A DNA stretch of 64,000 nucleotides from Bacteroidota bacterium. GTDB taxonomy: Bacteria > Bacteroidota > Bacteroidia > Flavobacteriales_D > Crocinitomicaceae. This document shows positions 17,132-28,800 of this stretch, one piece after another. Under the pieces are notes generated by a model. It was not told the origin of the DNA. It saw only the letters and a program-made list of their open reading frames with translations, and did no database searches. A program made the translations under genes and the position numbers. Each line of letters starts with the position of its first letter. The stretch's first letter is position 1. The stretch covers positions 186,001 to 250,000 of the forward strand of contig JACPUU010000007.1 of assembly GCA_016192075.1 (NCBI GenBank), given 5' to 3'.

Positions 17132-17956
17132 GTGAAATACATTGAATTATCAGTTGACCTCAAAGAGGTTGATCCCTGGCGTGATATCCTGGTGGCAGAA
17201 CTGGCAGAAACCGGGTTTGAAAGTTTTGTTGAAACCAATTCCGGCTTTTTGGGTTATATACAAGAATCCCTTTACCAAAAAGCAATGCTTGAAACGCTTA
17301 CCCAAAACGAAAACGTTGCCGCCTGCAGCATAAAAACCATTGAAGAACAAAACTGGAATGCAGAATGGGAAAAGAATTTTGATCCCGTTTTTGTAGAAAA
17401 CAAACTGGCTATCATAGCCCCTTTTCATGAGCGGCCGTCTGGTTTTGAACAAGTCATCACCATTATGCCCAAAATGTCCTTTGGAACCGGGCATCACCAA
17501 ACAACATGGCTTGTTTCACAGGCACTTTTTGAACTCCGTTTAACCGGTAAAAATATTCTGGACATGGGCACCGGCACCGGAATATTGGCTATACTGGCTG
17601 AAAAACTGGGAGCGGCATCTGTTTTTGCACCGGATATTGATGAATGGTCATACCTCAATGCCCTGGAAAACTGTGAAACCAATAACTGCAAAAACATTAC
17701 CGTAGTGCAGGGAGGCGACGAGGTTTTGCCCGGAAAAATTTTTCACATTATACTTGCTAATATCAACAAGAATGTACTGATTAAGCATTTTTCTGTATAT
17801 TCATCATCCCTCCATTCCGGCGGACTTCTGCTGATCAGCGGATTTTTTGAAACTGACCAGGCAGATCTTGTCAGGGAAGCAGCCAGTCATGGCCTTGTTT
17901 TTGACAAGATAAATACCCGGGAAGGCTGGGCCATTATTCACCTGCGTAAGCCCTGA
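17132..17956 (+). CDS. prmA: Ribosomal protein L11 methyltransferase
   Basis: 274 aa starting at GTG. It methylates ribosomal protein L11 with S-adenosylmethionine. An N-terminal substrate-recognition part (IELSVDLKEVDPWRDILVAE) leads to a class I methyltransferase with MSFGTGHHQTT (about 115-125), motif I LDMGTGTGILAILAEKLGA (143-161), the acidic end of strand 2 (APDIDEW) and the NPPY-equivalent LANINKNVL. The GTG start is chosen because the ELSVDL strand is the usual N-terminus and no in-frame ATG lies upstream. It is separated from tpiA by 162 bp. Confidence 0.94.
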   Translation: MKYIELSVDLKEVDPWRDILVAELAETGFESFVETNSGFLGYIQESLYQKAMLETLTQNENVAACSIKTIEEQNWNAEWEKNFDPVFVENKLAIIAPFHERPSGFEQVITIMPKMSFGTGHHQTTWLVSQALFELRLTGKNILDMGTGTGILAILAEKLGAASVFAPDIDEWSYLNALENCETNNCKNITVVQGGDEVLPGKIFHIILANINKNVLIKHFSVYSSSLHSGGLLLISGFFETDQADLVREAASHGLVFDKINTREGWAIIHLRKP

Positions 17957-18071
17957 GGTCTCCCTGATTCAAAGCCCTGGAACAATGCAGCGTTTTGATT
18001 TTTAACCTTAAAAAACGGAAATACCAGTTAAACGCATTTACAGCAATCATTGCCATTTAACCTTCACACCT

Positions 18072-21000
18072 ATGAGATCAATCCTTTTTGCCTCCCTCCT
18101 TTTTTTATCAAGCGGCCTTTTTGCCCAGCCATTTTCAAGTGATCCAGACCAATTTCTGAAAGAAATCAATAAGTACCTGAGCGCCTCAAACGGAACCAAA
18201 ACCAAAGAATTTATGGAAGTTTTTGAGCCCAACTGGCTCACCAATTTTTCCAGCGAATATCAAAAGCGGGTTATTGCAACCTGTAACCTGATCAGTGCAA
18301 AAAACCTGTACGCTTTTCCTGACATGTATGGCTACCTGTTGTCAGTGCATTCATTTGTGCAAACCAACCAGCCCAAACAAAGTTTTGAAACCTGGCATTC
18401 TACCATTGACCAGTTGCTCAACAGTAAAAAAGTGACCAAGTTTCAGGAGTTCATTGAAGTCTGTTCAGGCTTCTTTACAGACGGAACTATTTTTGCCATG
18501 ACGGATCATAAATGGCAGGTTAAAGGCGGCACCTACCTTTTTGAATTTAACAATTCAAACCCTGTAATCAAGTTTGAAAACGTGCAGCTGTATTGCTACA
18601 TTATTAACCGCACCGCTGAGAAAAAAGACGACCCGTATTACGACAGTACCATTGTGCGCGGTACTTCAGGCACCTATGAACCCCTTATTAATAAATGGAC
18701 CGGGCGCGGCGGAAAAGTAGACTGGCAGAAAGTAGGCCTGGACCCGGCAACCAACTATGCACTCATTACAGATTATATGCTTTCGCTGAAGTCTACTGAA
18801 ATTGAATCAGATTCGTGTACCGTTTATACGGACTATTATGAAACTCCGCTGCAGGGTTCATTCAGAGACCAGGCAAAAAAAATAAACCGTGAAATTGACC
18901 GCAACAACCCGCAGTTTATTTCATTCAGTAAAAAAATTGTCCGTAAAACCATTTTGCCTGAGGTAGATTATGTGGGTGGTTTTGCCATTGAAGGAGCCTA
19001 TTTTCATGGCGTTGGTTATGACAACGAACCTGCCAGCCTGGTATTCTACAAAGAAGGTGAACCATTTATCAAAGCAAGCGCACTGAGTTTTAACATCAAC
19101 GATAAAAGTGCACGGGCTACCGAATGCAGTATAACAATCTATCTGAATGAAGAAGATTCAATCTTTCACCCCGGGCTTGAAATCTACTATACCATTGATG
19201 AAGCCGGCATAACCAAAATGGACCTGATGCGATCTAGCGAAGGATTGGCACAGGCACCCTTCAAAAATTCCTACCACAACCTGGACATGTATGTAGACAA
19301 ATTAACCTGGACCAAAGGAGACCCGAATCTGGCGCTTGGCTGGCACTCACTGTCGGCCCGCAAAATAGCGCGTTTTGAATCTGAAAATTATTTCAGTGAA
19401 AAAATCTATAACCAGATACAGGGTATGATGTCCAAACACCCGCTGGTAGCACTTTACCAGCATGCATACCGGTATGATATTGAAGTCATTCCACTGGGTG
19501 ATGCGGCTACTGCCATGGGCTATACCATTGACCAGGTAATGCCTATTATTCTGGATCTGGCAAACCAGGGATTTCTGACTTACAACAAAGCAAAAAAAAC
19601 CATTTCACTGCTTCCAAAAACAAAAAAATACATTGATGCACGGTCCGGAAAATCAGATTACGATCACATTGTTTTTGTAAGCAATTTGCTTGAGATTGAA
19701 GACAAACCATTGACCTATCCTGACGGAACACCAGACAAGAGCGCTGCCAAGTATAATGACCGCGCAAAAAAACTGAACGACCGCAAAAAGGCAGCTCCTA
19801 ATTTTGGAACGTTGAATTTAAAATCCATGGATCTTTATCTGAATGAAATAGATCCGGTTGAATTGTCACCCGTTCAAAACGTCGTTGTTTTTCCCGATGA
19901 AGGACATGTGCTGATTAAAAAAAATCTTGACTTTTTATTCTCCGGCGCTGTAATGGCCGGAAAAATGGAAATATACCTGGAACAGGGTTCGTTTGATTAT
20001 GAAAATTTCAAAATTAACCTGCTGACTGTTGAGGCTGCGCTTTTACGTGTACGCCCCATGTTTGGTGAAGGCGGTGAAAAACTCATTCCCATGACCTCTC
20101 ATTTTGAGGGACTGAAAGGACACATTGCTATTGATGCACCCAATAACCGCTCAGGAAAAGATCAGAAAAATTACCACCAATACCCCATTTTAAAATCACG
20201 TGATTATGCCTACGTTTTTTACGATCATGAATCTATTTATAACGGCGTTTATGACAGTGCCACGTTCTACTTTAAAACGGACCCGTTTGAGTTTGACAGC
20301 CTTGACAATTTCAACGAAGCCGGTGTCAAATTTCCGGGTGAATTCAGGTCTTCGGGTATTTTCCCGGTTTTCAGAGAAACACTAACCATACAGGAAGATT
20401 ATTCGTTTGGGTTTAAAACCAAAGCACCCTCAGGCGGGCTTCAGTTTTACGGTGACTATGCCAAATTTGACAATGAAATCAGGCTCAGTAATGAAGGGTT
20501 GCGCGGCGCCGGTCAAATTGATTTTGTGACGTCTACGTCCATTTCTGAAAACTTCATTTTCTTCCCTGATTCAACAATGGGTATCTCAAGCTATGTTAAC
20601 CGCCCGCAAACAAAAGATCAGGGAATTTCTGTGCCGGACGTAACCGGAAACGGGGTTATGGTAACATTTGTTCCAAAACAGGAAGTGCTGAAGGCCCGGG
20701 CTGTATCAGAACCATTGGTTTTCTTTAACAAGGAGGCCTACATGAAAGGTACCACCTATCTGACGCCAAAAGGCATGTCAGGCCGTGGATTGATGTATTT
20801 TAAAGAAGCAGAGCTGGGCTCCAGGGAATTTACCTATGAACGCTGGGTGATTAATGCCGATACAGCTGACTTTAACCTGGCCAGCATCAATGAAGCAGAT
20901 GCCAATGGTGACAATCCGCTGGCATTTAACTCTACCAACGTAAATGCCCATGTTGATTTTGAATCACGCCGCGGAGATTTCAAATCAAACGACGGTACCT

Positions 21001-22703
21001 CTATTGTTGAATTCCCTAAGAACCAGTACATCTGCTACATGGACATGTTTACCTGGCTTATGGATAATGATGAAATGGAGTTGTCTAAAAATCAGGCAGC
21101 AGACGTTTCCATTGATTCAGAACTGGACCTTGCAGGGCCTAACTTTTTCTCTGTTCACCCTGAACAGGATTCACTGAGTTTTGCAGCTCCAAAAGCGCGT
21201 TATGTCATGAAGGATAATACCATTTATTGTGAAAAGGTAGTGTTCCTTGATGTGGCAGATGCACGTATTTACCCGGCTGATGAAAAAGTAACGGTTCGTA
21301 AAAAAGCAGAAATGGATCCGTTTATTGGTGCAAAAATTGTAGCCAACTTTATTACCAAGTATCACACCATTGACAATGCTACTGTGCAGGTACTGGCTAA
21401 GATGCGTTATACTGCCAGCGGTGATTATGAGTATAAAGATGACAAGGAAAAAGTACAGAAAATCTTTTTTGCTGATATCCGGCAGGACTCTACATCGCAG
21501 ACAGTTGCCATTGGTAAAATTGACCAGGCTGAAAATTTTCACCTCAGTGACCGGTTTGACTTTTATGGAAACGTTGAACTTAAAGCAGCTGAACCTTTCC
21601 TGATCTTTGACGGTGCTACCCGCATTAATCATGACTGTAACCAGTTTGCCAGAAACTGGCTCAAATTCAGAACAGACATTGATCCAAAAAACATCCAGAT
21701 TCCGGTTTCTGAAAACATGACAGATCTGGATGGTAACCCAATTGCGGTTGGAATTGTTAAACGAAATTCAGATTCACCTGATTCGATGGGTATTTACCCG
21801 GCATTTTTATCAGCACTTGAACGCCCCGTAGACAACGTGCTCTTTACCTCTTTCGGCGTATTGAACTACAATGAAGCAGCCAATGAATTCCGCATTGCCA
21901 GCCCTGAAAAACTGATCAACCGCAACGAAAAAGGAAACTACATTTCACTGCATACACAAAGCTGTTCGATGGAAGGGGATGGCTTGGTTGACATGAGCAT
22001 GGATTTACCGGGGGTTGAATTCAAAACCTATGGAACCGTCAATTACGACATGGCCAACAAAACCACATCCCTGAACCTATCAGGCGGTATGACCTTTTTC
22101 TACGACCGCAAGGCCATGGAAAGTATGACCGCTTCAGTCAATACAACCGAGGGGCTTAGTGCTATTGACTGGGACCGCACCACGCTGAGTCAATCATTGA
22201 AGGCTGATATTTCAGAAGAACAGGCTGAGAATATGAAATCAGATTTCACCATCAAAGGAGCATCTGAAGTAAAAATTCCAAAAGAACTGGAACCATACAA
22301 TATCTACCTCACCAACATGCGGTTTAAGTGGGACGACCGGGCCAACGGCTTTGTTTCAAACCCGATTACGGCCATTGTCAGCCTTTTTGGAGCACCGGTA
22401 TTCAAAGATTTTACGGTAAGTATTGTAATCCGTTATACACGGTCAGGTGACCGCGGAACCCAAATGGGACTGCTGGTTGAATTGCCGGGGAAAGACGGTT
22501 TACCGGGTAACTATTACCTCTATAAATTTGAACGCATTAAAAAAGAAACCGTGCTCAAGGTTTATACCAGTGATAAGGAACTGCAGAACTACATGTCAAC
22601 CCTCAAGGAAGACAAGACCAAGGGCAAAGACATTTCGTTCACAGGCGTGGTAAAAGGTGCCGCCGATGAGATGGGAAAACACAAGGGATACGTAGGCCAA
22701 TAG
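18072..22703 (+). CDS. Giant exported protein of unknown function (1543 aa)
   Basis: A signal peptide (MRSILFASLLFLSSGLFAQ) is followed by about 1520 residues with no membrane helix and no T9SS sorting domain. I do not recognise a family with confidence. Long stretches look like repeated beta strands (ALSFNINDKSARATECSITI, MAGKMEIYLEQGSFDYENFK, MDLPGVEFKTYGTVNYDM), reminiscent of OstA/LptD- or AsmA-like beta layers. A short helical insertion near residues 480-520 (ATAMGYTIDQVMPIILDLAN) looks winged-helix-like. A periplasmic or outer-membrane-associated scaffold is possible. It ends 144 bp before the 2881-aa gene, with a good terminator between them. Confidence 0.85.
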   Translation: MRSILFASLLFLSSGLFAQPFSSDPDQFLKEINKYLSASNGTKTKEFMEVFEPNWLTNFSSEYQKRVIATCNLISAKNLYAFPDMYGYLLSVHSFVQTNQPKQSFETWHSTIDQLLNSKKVTKFQEFIEVCSGFFTDGTIFAMTDHKWQVKGGTYLFEFNNSNPVIKFENVQLYCYIINRTAEKKDDPYYDSTIVRGTSGTYEPLINKWTGRGGKVDWQKVGLDPATNYALITDYMLSLKSTEIESDSCTVYTDYYETPLQGSFRDQAKKINREIDRNNPQFISFSKKIVRKTILPEVDYVGGFAIEGAYFHGVGYDNEPASLVFYKEGEPFIKASALSFNINDKSARATECSITIYLNEEDSIFHPGLEIYYTIDEAGITKMDLMRSSEGLAQAPFKNSYHNLDMYVDKLTWTKGDPNLALGWHSLSARKIARFESENYFSEKIYNQIQGMMSKHPLVALYQHAYRYDIEVIPLGDAATAMGYTIDQVMPIILDLANQGFLTYNKAKKTISLLPKTKKYIDARSGKSDYDHIVFVSNLLEIEDKPLTYPDGTPDKSAAKYNDRAKKLNDRKKAAPNFGTLNLKSMDLYLNEIDPVELSPVQNVVVFPDEGHVLIKKNLDFLFSGAVMAGKMEIYLEQGSFDYENFKINLLTVEAALLRVRPMFGEGGEKLIPMTSHFEGLKGHIAIDAPNNRSGKDQKNYHQYPILKSRDYAYVFYDHESIYNGVYDSATFYFKTDPFEFDSLDNFNEAGVKFPGEFRSSGIFPVFRETLTIQEDYSFGFKTKAPSGGLQFYGDYAKFDNEIRLSNEGLRGAGQIDFVTSTSISENFIFFPDSTMGISSYVNRPQTKDQGISVPDVTGNGVMVTFVPKQEVLKARAVSEPLVFFNKEAYMKGTTYLTPKGMSGRGLMYFKEAELGSREFTYERWVINADTADFNLASINEADANGDNPLAFNSTNVNAHVDFESRRGDFKSNDGTSIVEFPKNQYICYMDMFTWLMDNDEMELSKNQAADVSIDSELDLAGPNFFSVHPEQDSLSFAAPKARYVMKDNTIYCEKVVFLDVADARIYPADEKVTVRKKAEMDPFIGAKIVANFITKYHTIDNATVQVLAKMRYTASGDYEYKDDKEKVQKIFFADIRQDSTSQTVAIGKIDQAENFHLSDRFDFYGNVELKAAEPFLIFDGATRINHDCNQFARNWLKFRTDIDPKNIQIPVSENMTDLDGNPIAVGIVKRNSDSPDSMGIYPAFLSALERPVDNVLFTSFGVLNYNEAANEFRIASPEKLINRNEKGNYISLHTQSCSMEGDGLVDMSMDLPGVEFKTYGTVNYDMANKTTSLNLSGGMTFFYDRKAMESMTASVNTTEGLSAIDWDRTTLSQSLKADISEEQAENMKSDFTIKGASEVKIPKELEPYNIYLTNMRFKWDDRANGFVSNPITAIVSLFGAPVFKDFTVSIVIRYTRSGDRGTQMGLLVELPGKDGLPGNYYLYKFERIKKETVLKVYTSDKELQNYMSTLKEDKTKGKDISFTGVVKGAADEMGKHKGYVGQ

Positions 22704-22724
22704 AAAAATCCCGTTTTTTTGTGT

Positions 22725-22761
22725 AAAAGGCTATACTTAATCAGATTGAGTATAGCTTTTT
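22725..22761 (+). terminator. Rho-independent terminator after the 1543-aa gene
   Basis: GCTATACTTAAT (22730-22741) pairs with ATTGAGTATAGC (22745-22756) with one G-T pair, followed by five T. It lies 22 bp after the stop codon. Confidence 0.8.
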
Positions 22762-22847
22762 ACGTTTAAAATGGCTATCTTCAAAAATTAATGAACCTTT
22801 TGAAAAAAAAAACGTATTAAACTACAGAAAACGCGTGCGTTTTAAGC

Positions 22848-25800
22848 GTGTTTTGCATAAGAGTGACTAGCTATTTCCGGTTCATACTGATTCTGCAACT
22901 GCTTATTTCAGGCAGTTTGACAGTGTATTCCCAGACTCCTGAGGAACTGCGCAAACAAGCTGATTTGCTTTTTGATCAGGGTAAGTTCGTAGAGGCCACA
23001 CCGCTTTATTCCAAAATACTTGCACAGCAACCCAGGGATTATGAGGTCAATTTCCGTTACGGAACCTGCCTGCTCTATAACTCACACAACAAGGAAGAAG
23101 CCATACGTTACCTGAGTTATGCTGTCAAAGGTGCTGATATTGATAAGCGGGCTTTCTATTACCTGGGCCGTGCCTATCACCTGAACTACCAGTTCAATGA
23201 AGCCATTATTCAGTATGAAAAATTCAAGTCAGTTGCCAACCCGGCACAGATTAAAACATTGGAGGTAGATCAGCAGATTCTGGCCTGTAAAAACGGAAAA
23301 AAACTACTGTCCAACGTAACGGACATGATTGTTATTCAGAAAACCGAAATCAGGGCTGAAGATTTTTACGAAATCTATAAACTCAACAACATTGGCGGAA
23401 CCATTCTGGTAACAGACGAGTTTCAGTCAAAAATGGACAAACAAAACGGTCACCGGGCTATCATTCACTTTCCGGCAAACTCGCCGGCCATTTATTATTC
23501 CAGTTACGGTGAAGACGGAAGCACCGGGCTTGACATCTATGTCAAACGTAAATTGCCCGATGGAAAATACAGCCAGGCACAAAAAGTACAGGGAGGTGTA
23601 AATACCACTTTTGATGAAAACTATGCCTATATGCACCCGGACGGAAAATACCTTTACTTCTGTTCCAAGGGTCATAACTCCATGGGTGGGTATGATGTTT
23701 TCAGGTGTGCATACAATGAAAGCACCAATACGTTTGGCACTGCTGAAAACATGGATTTTGCCATCAGCTCACCCGACGATGATATTTTCTTTGTGGTCGA
23801 CAGCCTTGACCGCAGCGCCTATTTTGCATCGGCCCGTGAAAGCCAGGACGGAAAAGTATTTGTGTATGAAGTGCGTGTTGACCGCATACCGCTCCAGATT
23901 GCGGTAATTAAAGGAAGTTTTGTCAACTCGGTCAATGTTTCCAACAAAGTAGTTTCTATAGAAATTGTTGATTTTTCTTCGGGTGAAAGCATTGGCACAT
24001 TTAATTCAAAAGAGTCTAACGGTGATTACCTGATTACGTTTCCAAAACCCGGCAAGTACAAATACCTGATTACAGTTAAAGGCAGTGAAGATACCCATGT
24101 GGCCACCATTGAAATTCCCTATCAGAAAGAATTTAAACCCCTGAAACAGCGCATTACCGTTTCACGTGATGACATGGGGCAGGAATTTGTCAAAGTTGAA
24201 AATCTTTTTGACGAGGCCTTTGAAGACCCTATTGCCGTGATGGCAGAAATCTATAAAAACATGTCTGAGCTCATGCCAAACTCAGACAAATACAACATTG
24301 ACAGTTTAGATAAAGTCAACAAAGGAAATGAAGTGTTTACGGATGCCGGGCTGGACCCGTTTGTTACCAAAGAAGATGTTGAAAAAGCGGTGACTGATGA
24401 AATCAAAGACCTCAATACCAGCATTGCCGAAGACGAAAAAAATGCTGCTATTGCCTACAATCTGGCCGAACAAAAAAGTGACTCAGCCAATGCCTTAATG
24501 GTTGAAATCAATCAAAACATTCAACTGGCCGAAAATACCACGGATGTAACTGAAAAGAACCGGATTCTGGAAGACGTGTATGACGACACGAAGAAAGTAG
24601 AGCAGCTCAATGAAGATTCAAAAGACCTGGTTGCCCTGGGCAACGCTATTGACCAATCCATTGAAGAAAAGAAAAATGACCTTGTACAGGCACAACAGGT
24701 ACAGCAGGACCTGAACAATACACCAGACGATGACAGAACAGCGCTCGGAAACGTAGTCACTGAAAACAAAACATTCTTTGTTGAAAATGTAAAAAACAAT
24801 GCACCGCTTGAGAATGTTGTAGAAGAAATTGTAACCAACAATGCCAGCCAGGCCAATACCACTCAAAAAATAAACGGTGAAATTGCCACGCTGCGCAATG
24901 AACAAATGGACCTGGAAGCCAAAAACGTATCACTGCAGCAGCAGGCAGACAATACCAACAACAAAAAGCAGAAAGAAGCGCTGCAGCAACAAATTCTGGC
25001 AAATGAAATCCGCATTGAAGAACTTAAAACAGCCATTCAGCAAAAAGAAAAAGAATATGAACAGGCCATTAATTCAGGCGGAAATTCAAACCTGGGCAAT
25101 GCCGCACAAATTGTTGACAATCCAAAAAATGCAACAGCCGGTAATACTACACCGCTCAGCAATTCTGAAAAAGATGACATTGAAAACAAGGTGCAGACCA
25201 ATAACCTGGATGCGAATATTGCCGCCGTTAACAAAATACTTGATGAAAATAATATCGGCGGGCCGGCCATCAACCTTTTTGCATCGGATGAAACTACTAA
25301 AAACTACACCCTTCAGCAATGGAATGATGCCATTGACGATGAGATTGACCGGCTGAATATTTTGAAAATGAATGCCACCGGTGATGAACGAATCAAAATT
25401 GAACAGGATATTCAGCGTTACGAAGAACTGCGTGACGAAAAAATCAAACAGTTTGAAGTAGTTCAGAATCCGGCCACAATTGAACCTGAAATCAATCCTG
25501 AAGATGTGGTTACCGGTTATACCACCCGCAAAGACGAAATCAACAAATTGCCGAATGAAGGCGACAGGCATGCAGAAAACCTGAAACTCAATGAAGAACT
25601 CAAAGATGAATTAATTGCAGAGAAAACCGAACTTCAAAAAATACTGGATGAAAATCCGGGAAGTAAAAATATTGAAGAACGCATTGCCAACATAGACAAA
25701 ATGCTGGCAGCAACAGAGACCCAGATTGCCGACGACAAAAAGTGGATTGCACAAAACACCGGTACCGTGGTTGTAGATACTGAAAAAATTGTTGCAACTG

Positions 25801-28800
25801 TAGACCCGGGTTACCAGAACAAAATCAATGAAATTTATAAAATTACTGATCCTGCACAGCGTGCCAACCAGGTTCAGGTACTCAACGAGGCATTCACTGA
25901 AAAATCAAGTGAACGAATGCAGGAACTGGAAGCTGCGCTTGCATCTAACCCGAATGACGCGGTGGCCAAAGCTGAACTTGCTGAATTAAAAAGACTCAAC
26001 AGCCAGATCAGTACAGATGCCACACAACCATTGATTAAACCGGAGGTGCTTGACATAACTGCTGTGACACCTAAAGTGACACCTGACCAGCTGATAGAAG
26101 ATTACACAACACGCAAAACAGATATTTCAAAAATCACAGATCCTTACGACAAAAAAATTGCCGAAAACAACCTGAACAAAGAACTAAGTACAGAAGTGCG
26201 GCAGGAAATTAAAGACCTGGAAGCATTGCTGGCTGACAACCCGGGAAATACCGCTATTACAGAACGTATAGCCAACCTTAAAAAATTGGATGATCAGTTA
26301 AACAGTGCCATTGTTACCAATGAACAATGGCTGGCAGCAAATCCAAAAACCGATGCAGTGGTGGTTGATGCCAGTGATGTAAAACTGGTCAACCCTGATT
26401 ACCAGGAAAAGGCGGATGCCATTAATCAAATCCAGAATCCCGATGAACAAAAAACAGCCATTCGTGAGCTGAACGATCAAACCATTCAGAAAATAGATAA
26501 CCGCATTGAAGAACTGGACCGCACACTGGCCGGTAACCCAACTGATCAAACAGCACTGGATGAAAAAGCAGAACTGAACCAGCTGAAAACCCAGATCCAG
26601 CAAAATCCGGATAAACTGTTGGTACAGCCGGCAGATTATTCAGCCATCAACACCAAACCAACCATTGGTGAAATAATGCCTGATTACCAGGATAAAATGA
26701 ATACCATTTACGGCTCTTCACAAAACCAGGCAGACAAAGAAAAAGATAAAATTGACCTCAACCAGAATCTGATTTCACTCATTGACGCTGAAATTGAATC
26801 GCTGACCAATGCCAAAATTACCAACCCTGATGCGGCTAAAGCAATTGACAAACGCATTGAAGGGTTAACGACTATTAAAAATCAGAAAACAGCAGAAATT
26901 AAAGCCAGTGAAGATAAAATCGGCGGCACCACCGTTACTGCCGGTCCTGCAATAACATTGAAAGATGTAATGCCCGATTACGAACAAAAAATAGCAGCCA
27001 TTGAGAAAAAAGACCTGGATGAAAAAAATGAACTGACTGAAAAAAATGCAGTTAATGCAGAGCTGATTGAAAAACTGGACGACAAAATCAGTGCTCTGGA
27101 AGCTGAGAAGGCAAAAAATCCGGCAAATGCTGCTGCTATTGAAAGAGACATTCGTATTCTGCAGGATCTTAAAACACAAAAACAGAATGAAATTACAGCC
27201 AACAACCAGCGCATTGCAGACATTGAAAACGGAATCACCACTACCCGTCCGGCCATTACGCTTAACAGCATTATGCCAGGCTACGAACCAGGCATAGCGG
27301 CTATTGATCAGAAATCAGCCGATGAAAAAACAAAACTGGCTGAGAAAAACACACTTCACAACCAATTGATTTCAGCCATTGATCAAAAAATTGCCGACCT
27401 GGAAAAAGAAAAAACGACCAACCCTGCAAATGCTGCTGCCATTGATAAAGACATTCAGGCACTGCAAGCCATCAAACTTCAAAAACAAAATGAAATAACG
27501 CTGAACAATGACCGCATCAACCAACTTAACAGCGGCACTACATCAAGACCTGCCATTACGGTTAACAGCATTATGCCGGGCTACGAACCGGGCATAGCTG
27601 CTATTGATCAGAAATCAGCCGATGAAAAAACAAAACTGGCTGAAAAAAATACACTTCACAACCAATTGATTTCAGCCATTGATAAAAAGATTGCCGACCT
27701 GGAAAAAGAAAAAACGACCAACCCTGCAAATGCTGCTGCCATTGACAAAGACATTCAATACCTGCAAAATCTGAAAACACAAAAACAGGGAGAAATCAAT
27801 TCCAATAACCAACGTATCAGCGAAATTGACAACGTCAACGTTTCGGCCCGGGCAACAATTACCATCAACAGCCTGATGCCTGAATATGAACCCGGCATGG
27901 CGCGCATTGATTCAGGAACAGCACCCGAGCAGGATAAACTGCGTGAAAAAAACAAACTCAACCAGCAGCTCATTGGTGCCATTGATGCAAAAATTGCAGC
28001 GCTCACAAATGAACTGAAAACGGATCCTGAAAATACGGACGTTATTCAGCAGGACATTGACAAACTGCGGGAACTGAAAGAATCCAAGCGTGCAGAAATT
28101 GACAAAAACAACAACCTGTTAACCTCTATGGGCGCAGATGTCGCTGCCGTCAAATCTGTAGAAGAAATAAAAACCGATGATTTCAAATCAGACGAAGGAA
28201 AAGAAATGATCGAAAGTCATTCAGAAGATATTGCCGAGATCAAAGAAATTCAGAACGATATTGCTGACCTTGAAAATCAGTTAGCCAATACCACCGACCC
28301 GGGAGATCAGGCAAAACTTGAAAAACAAATTGATAAAAAAGAAAATTCGCAGGCCCGCCTCGAGAATGAGATACTCGAAGATCTTGGTACTATCAACGAA
28401 ACCGAATACAATGATACCCGCAGCAACACTGCTGTTGAAGCAGATATTGCATCAGCCAATAATCCGGGAGATGAATCTATTCTTGAAGCCAATGCCAATG
28501 TTGCTGAAGCGGATGCGTTAATGGCCGAGGCACAGCAATTGCGCAACGAAGCTGCCACTGAAAAAGATCCGGTAATTGCCAACCAGAAACTGCAAAAAGC
28601 ATTTGAAAATGAACAGCGCGCCAATGAGTTGCTCGAAGAAGCAGGACTGACTTATAAAACAGCAGCCGTAATTGACCAGATCGATGGCAGCAACGAGGTC
28701 ATTGTTACCACAGTACCGGAAAACCCATCGGACAGACAATCTACCGCACTTTATACCCAGGCCGCAAACCTGGAAAGTACAGCCAATGATTTGAATGCAC

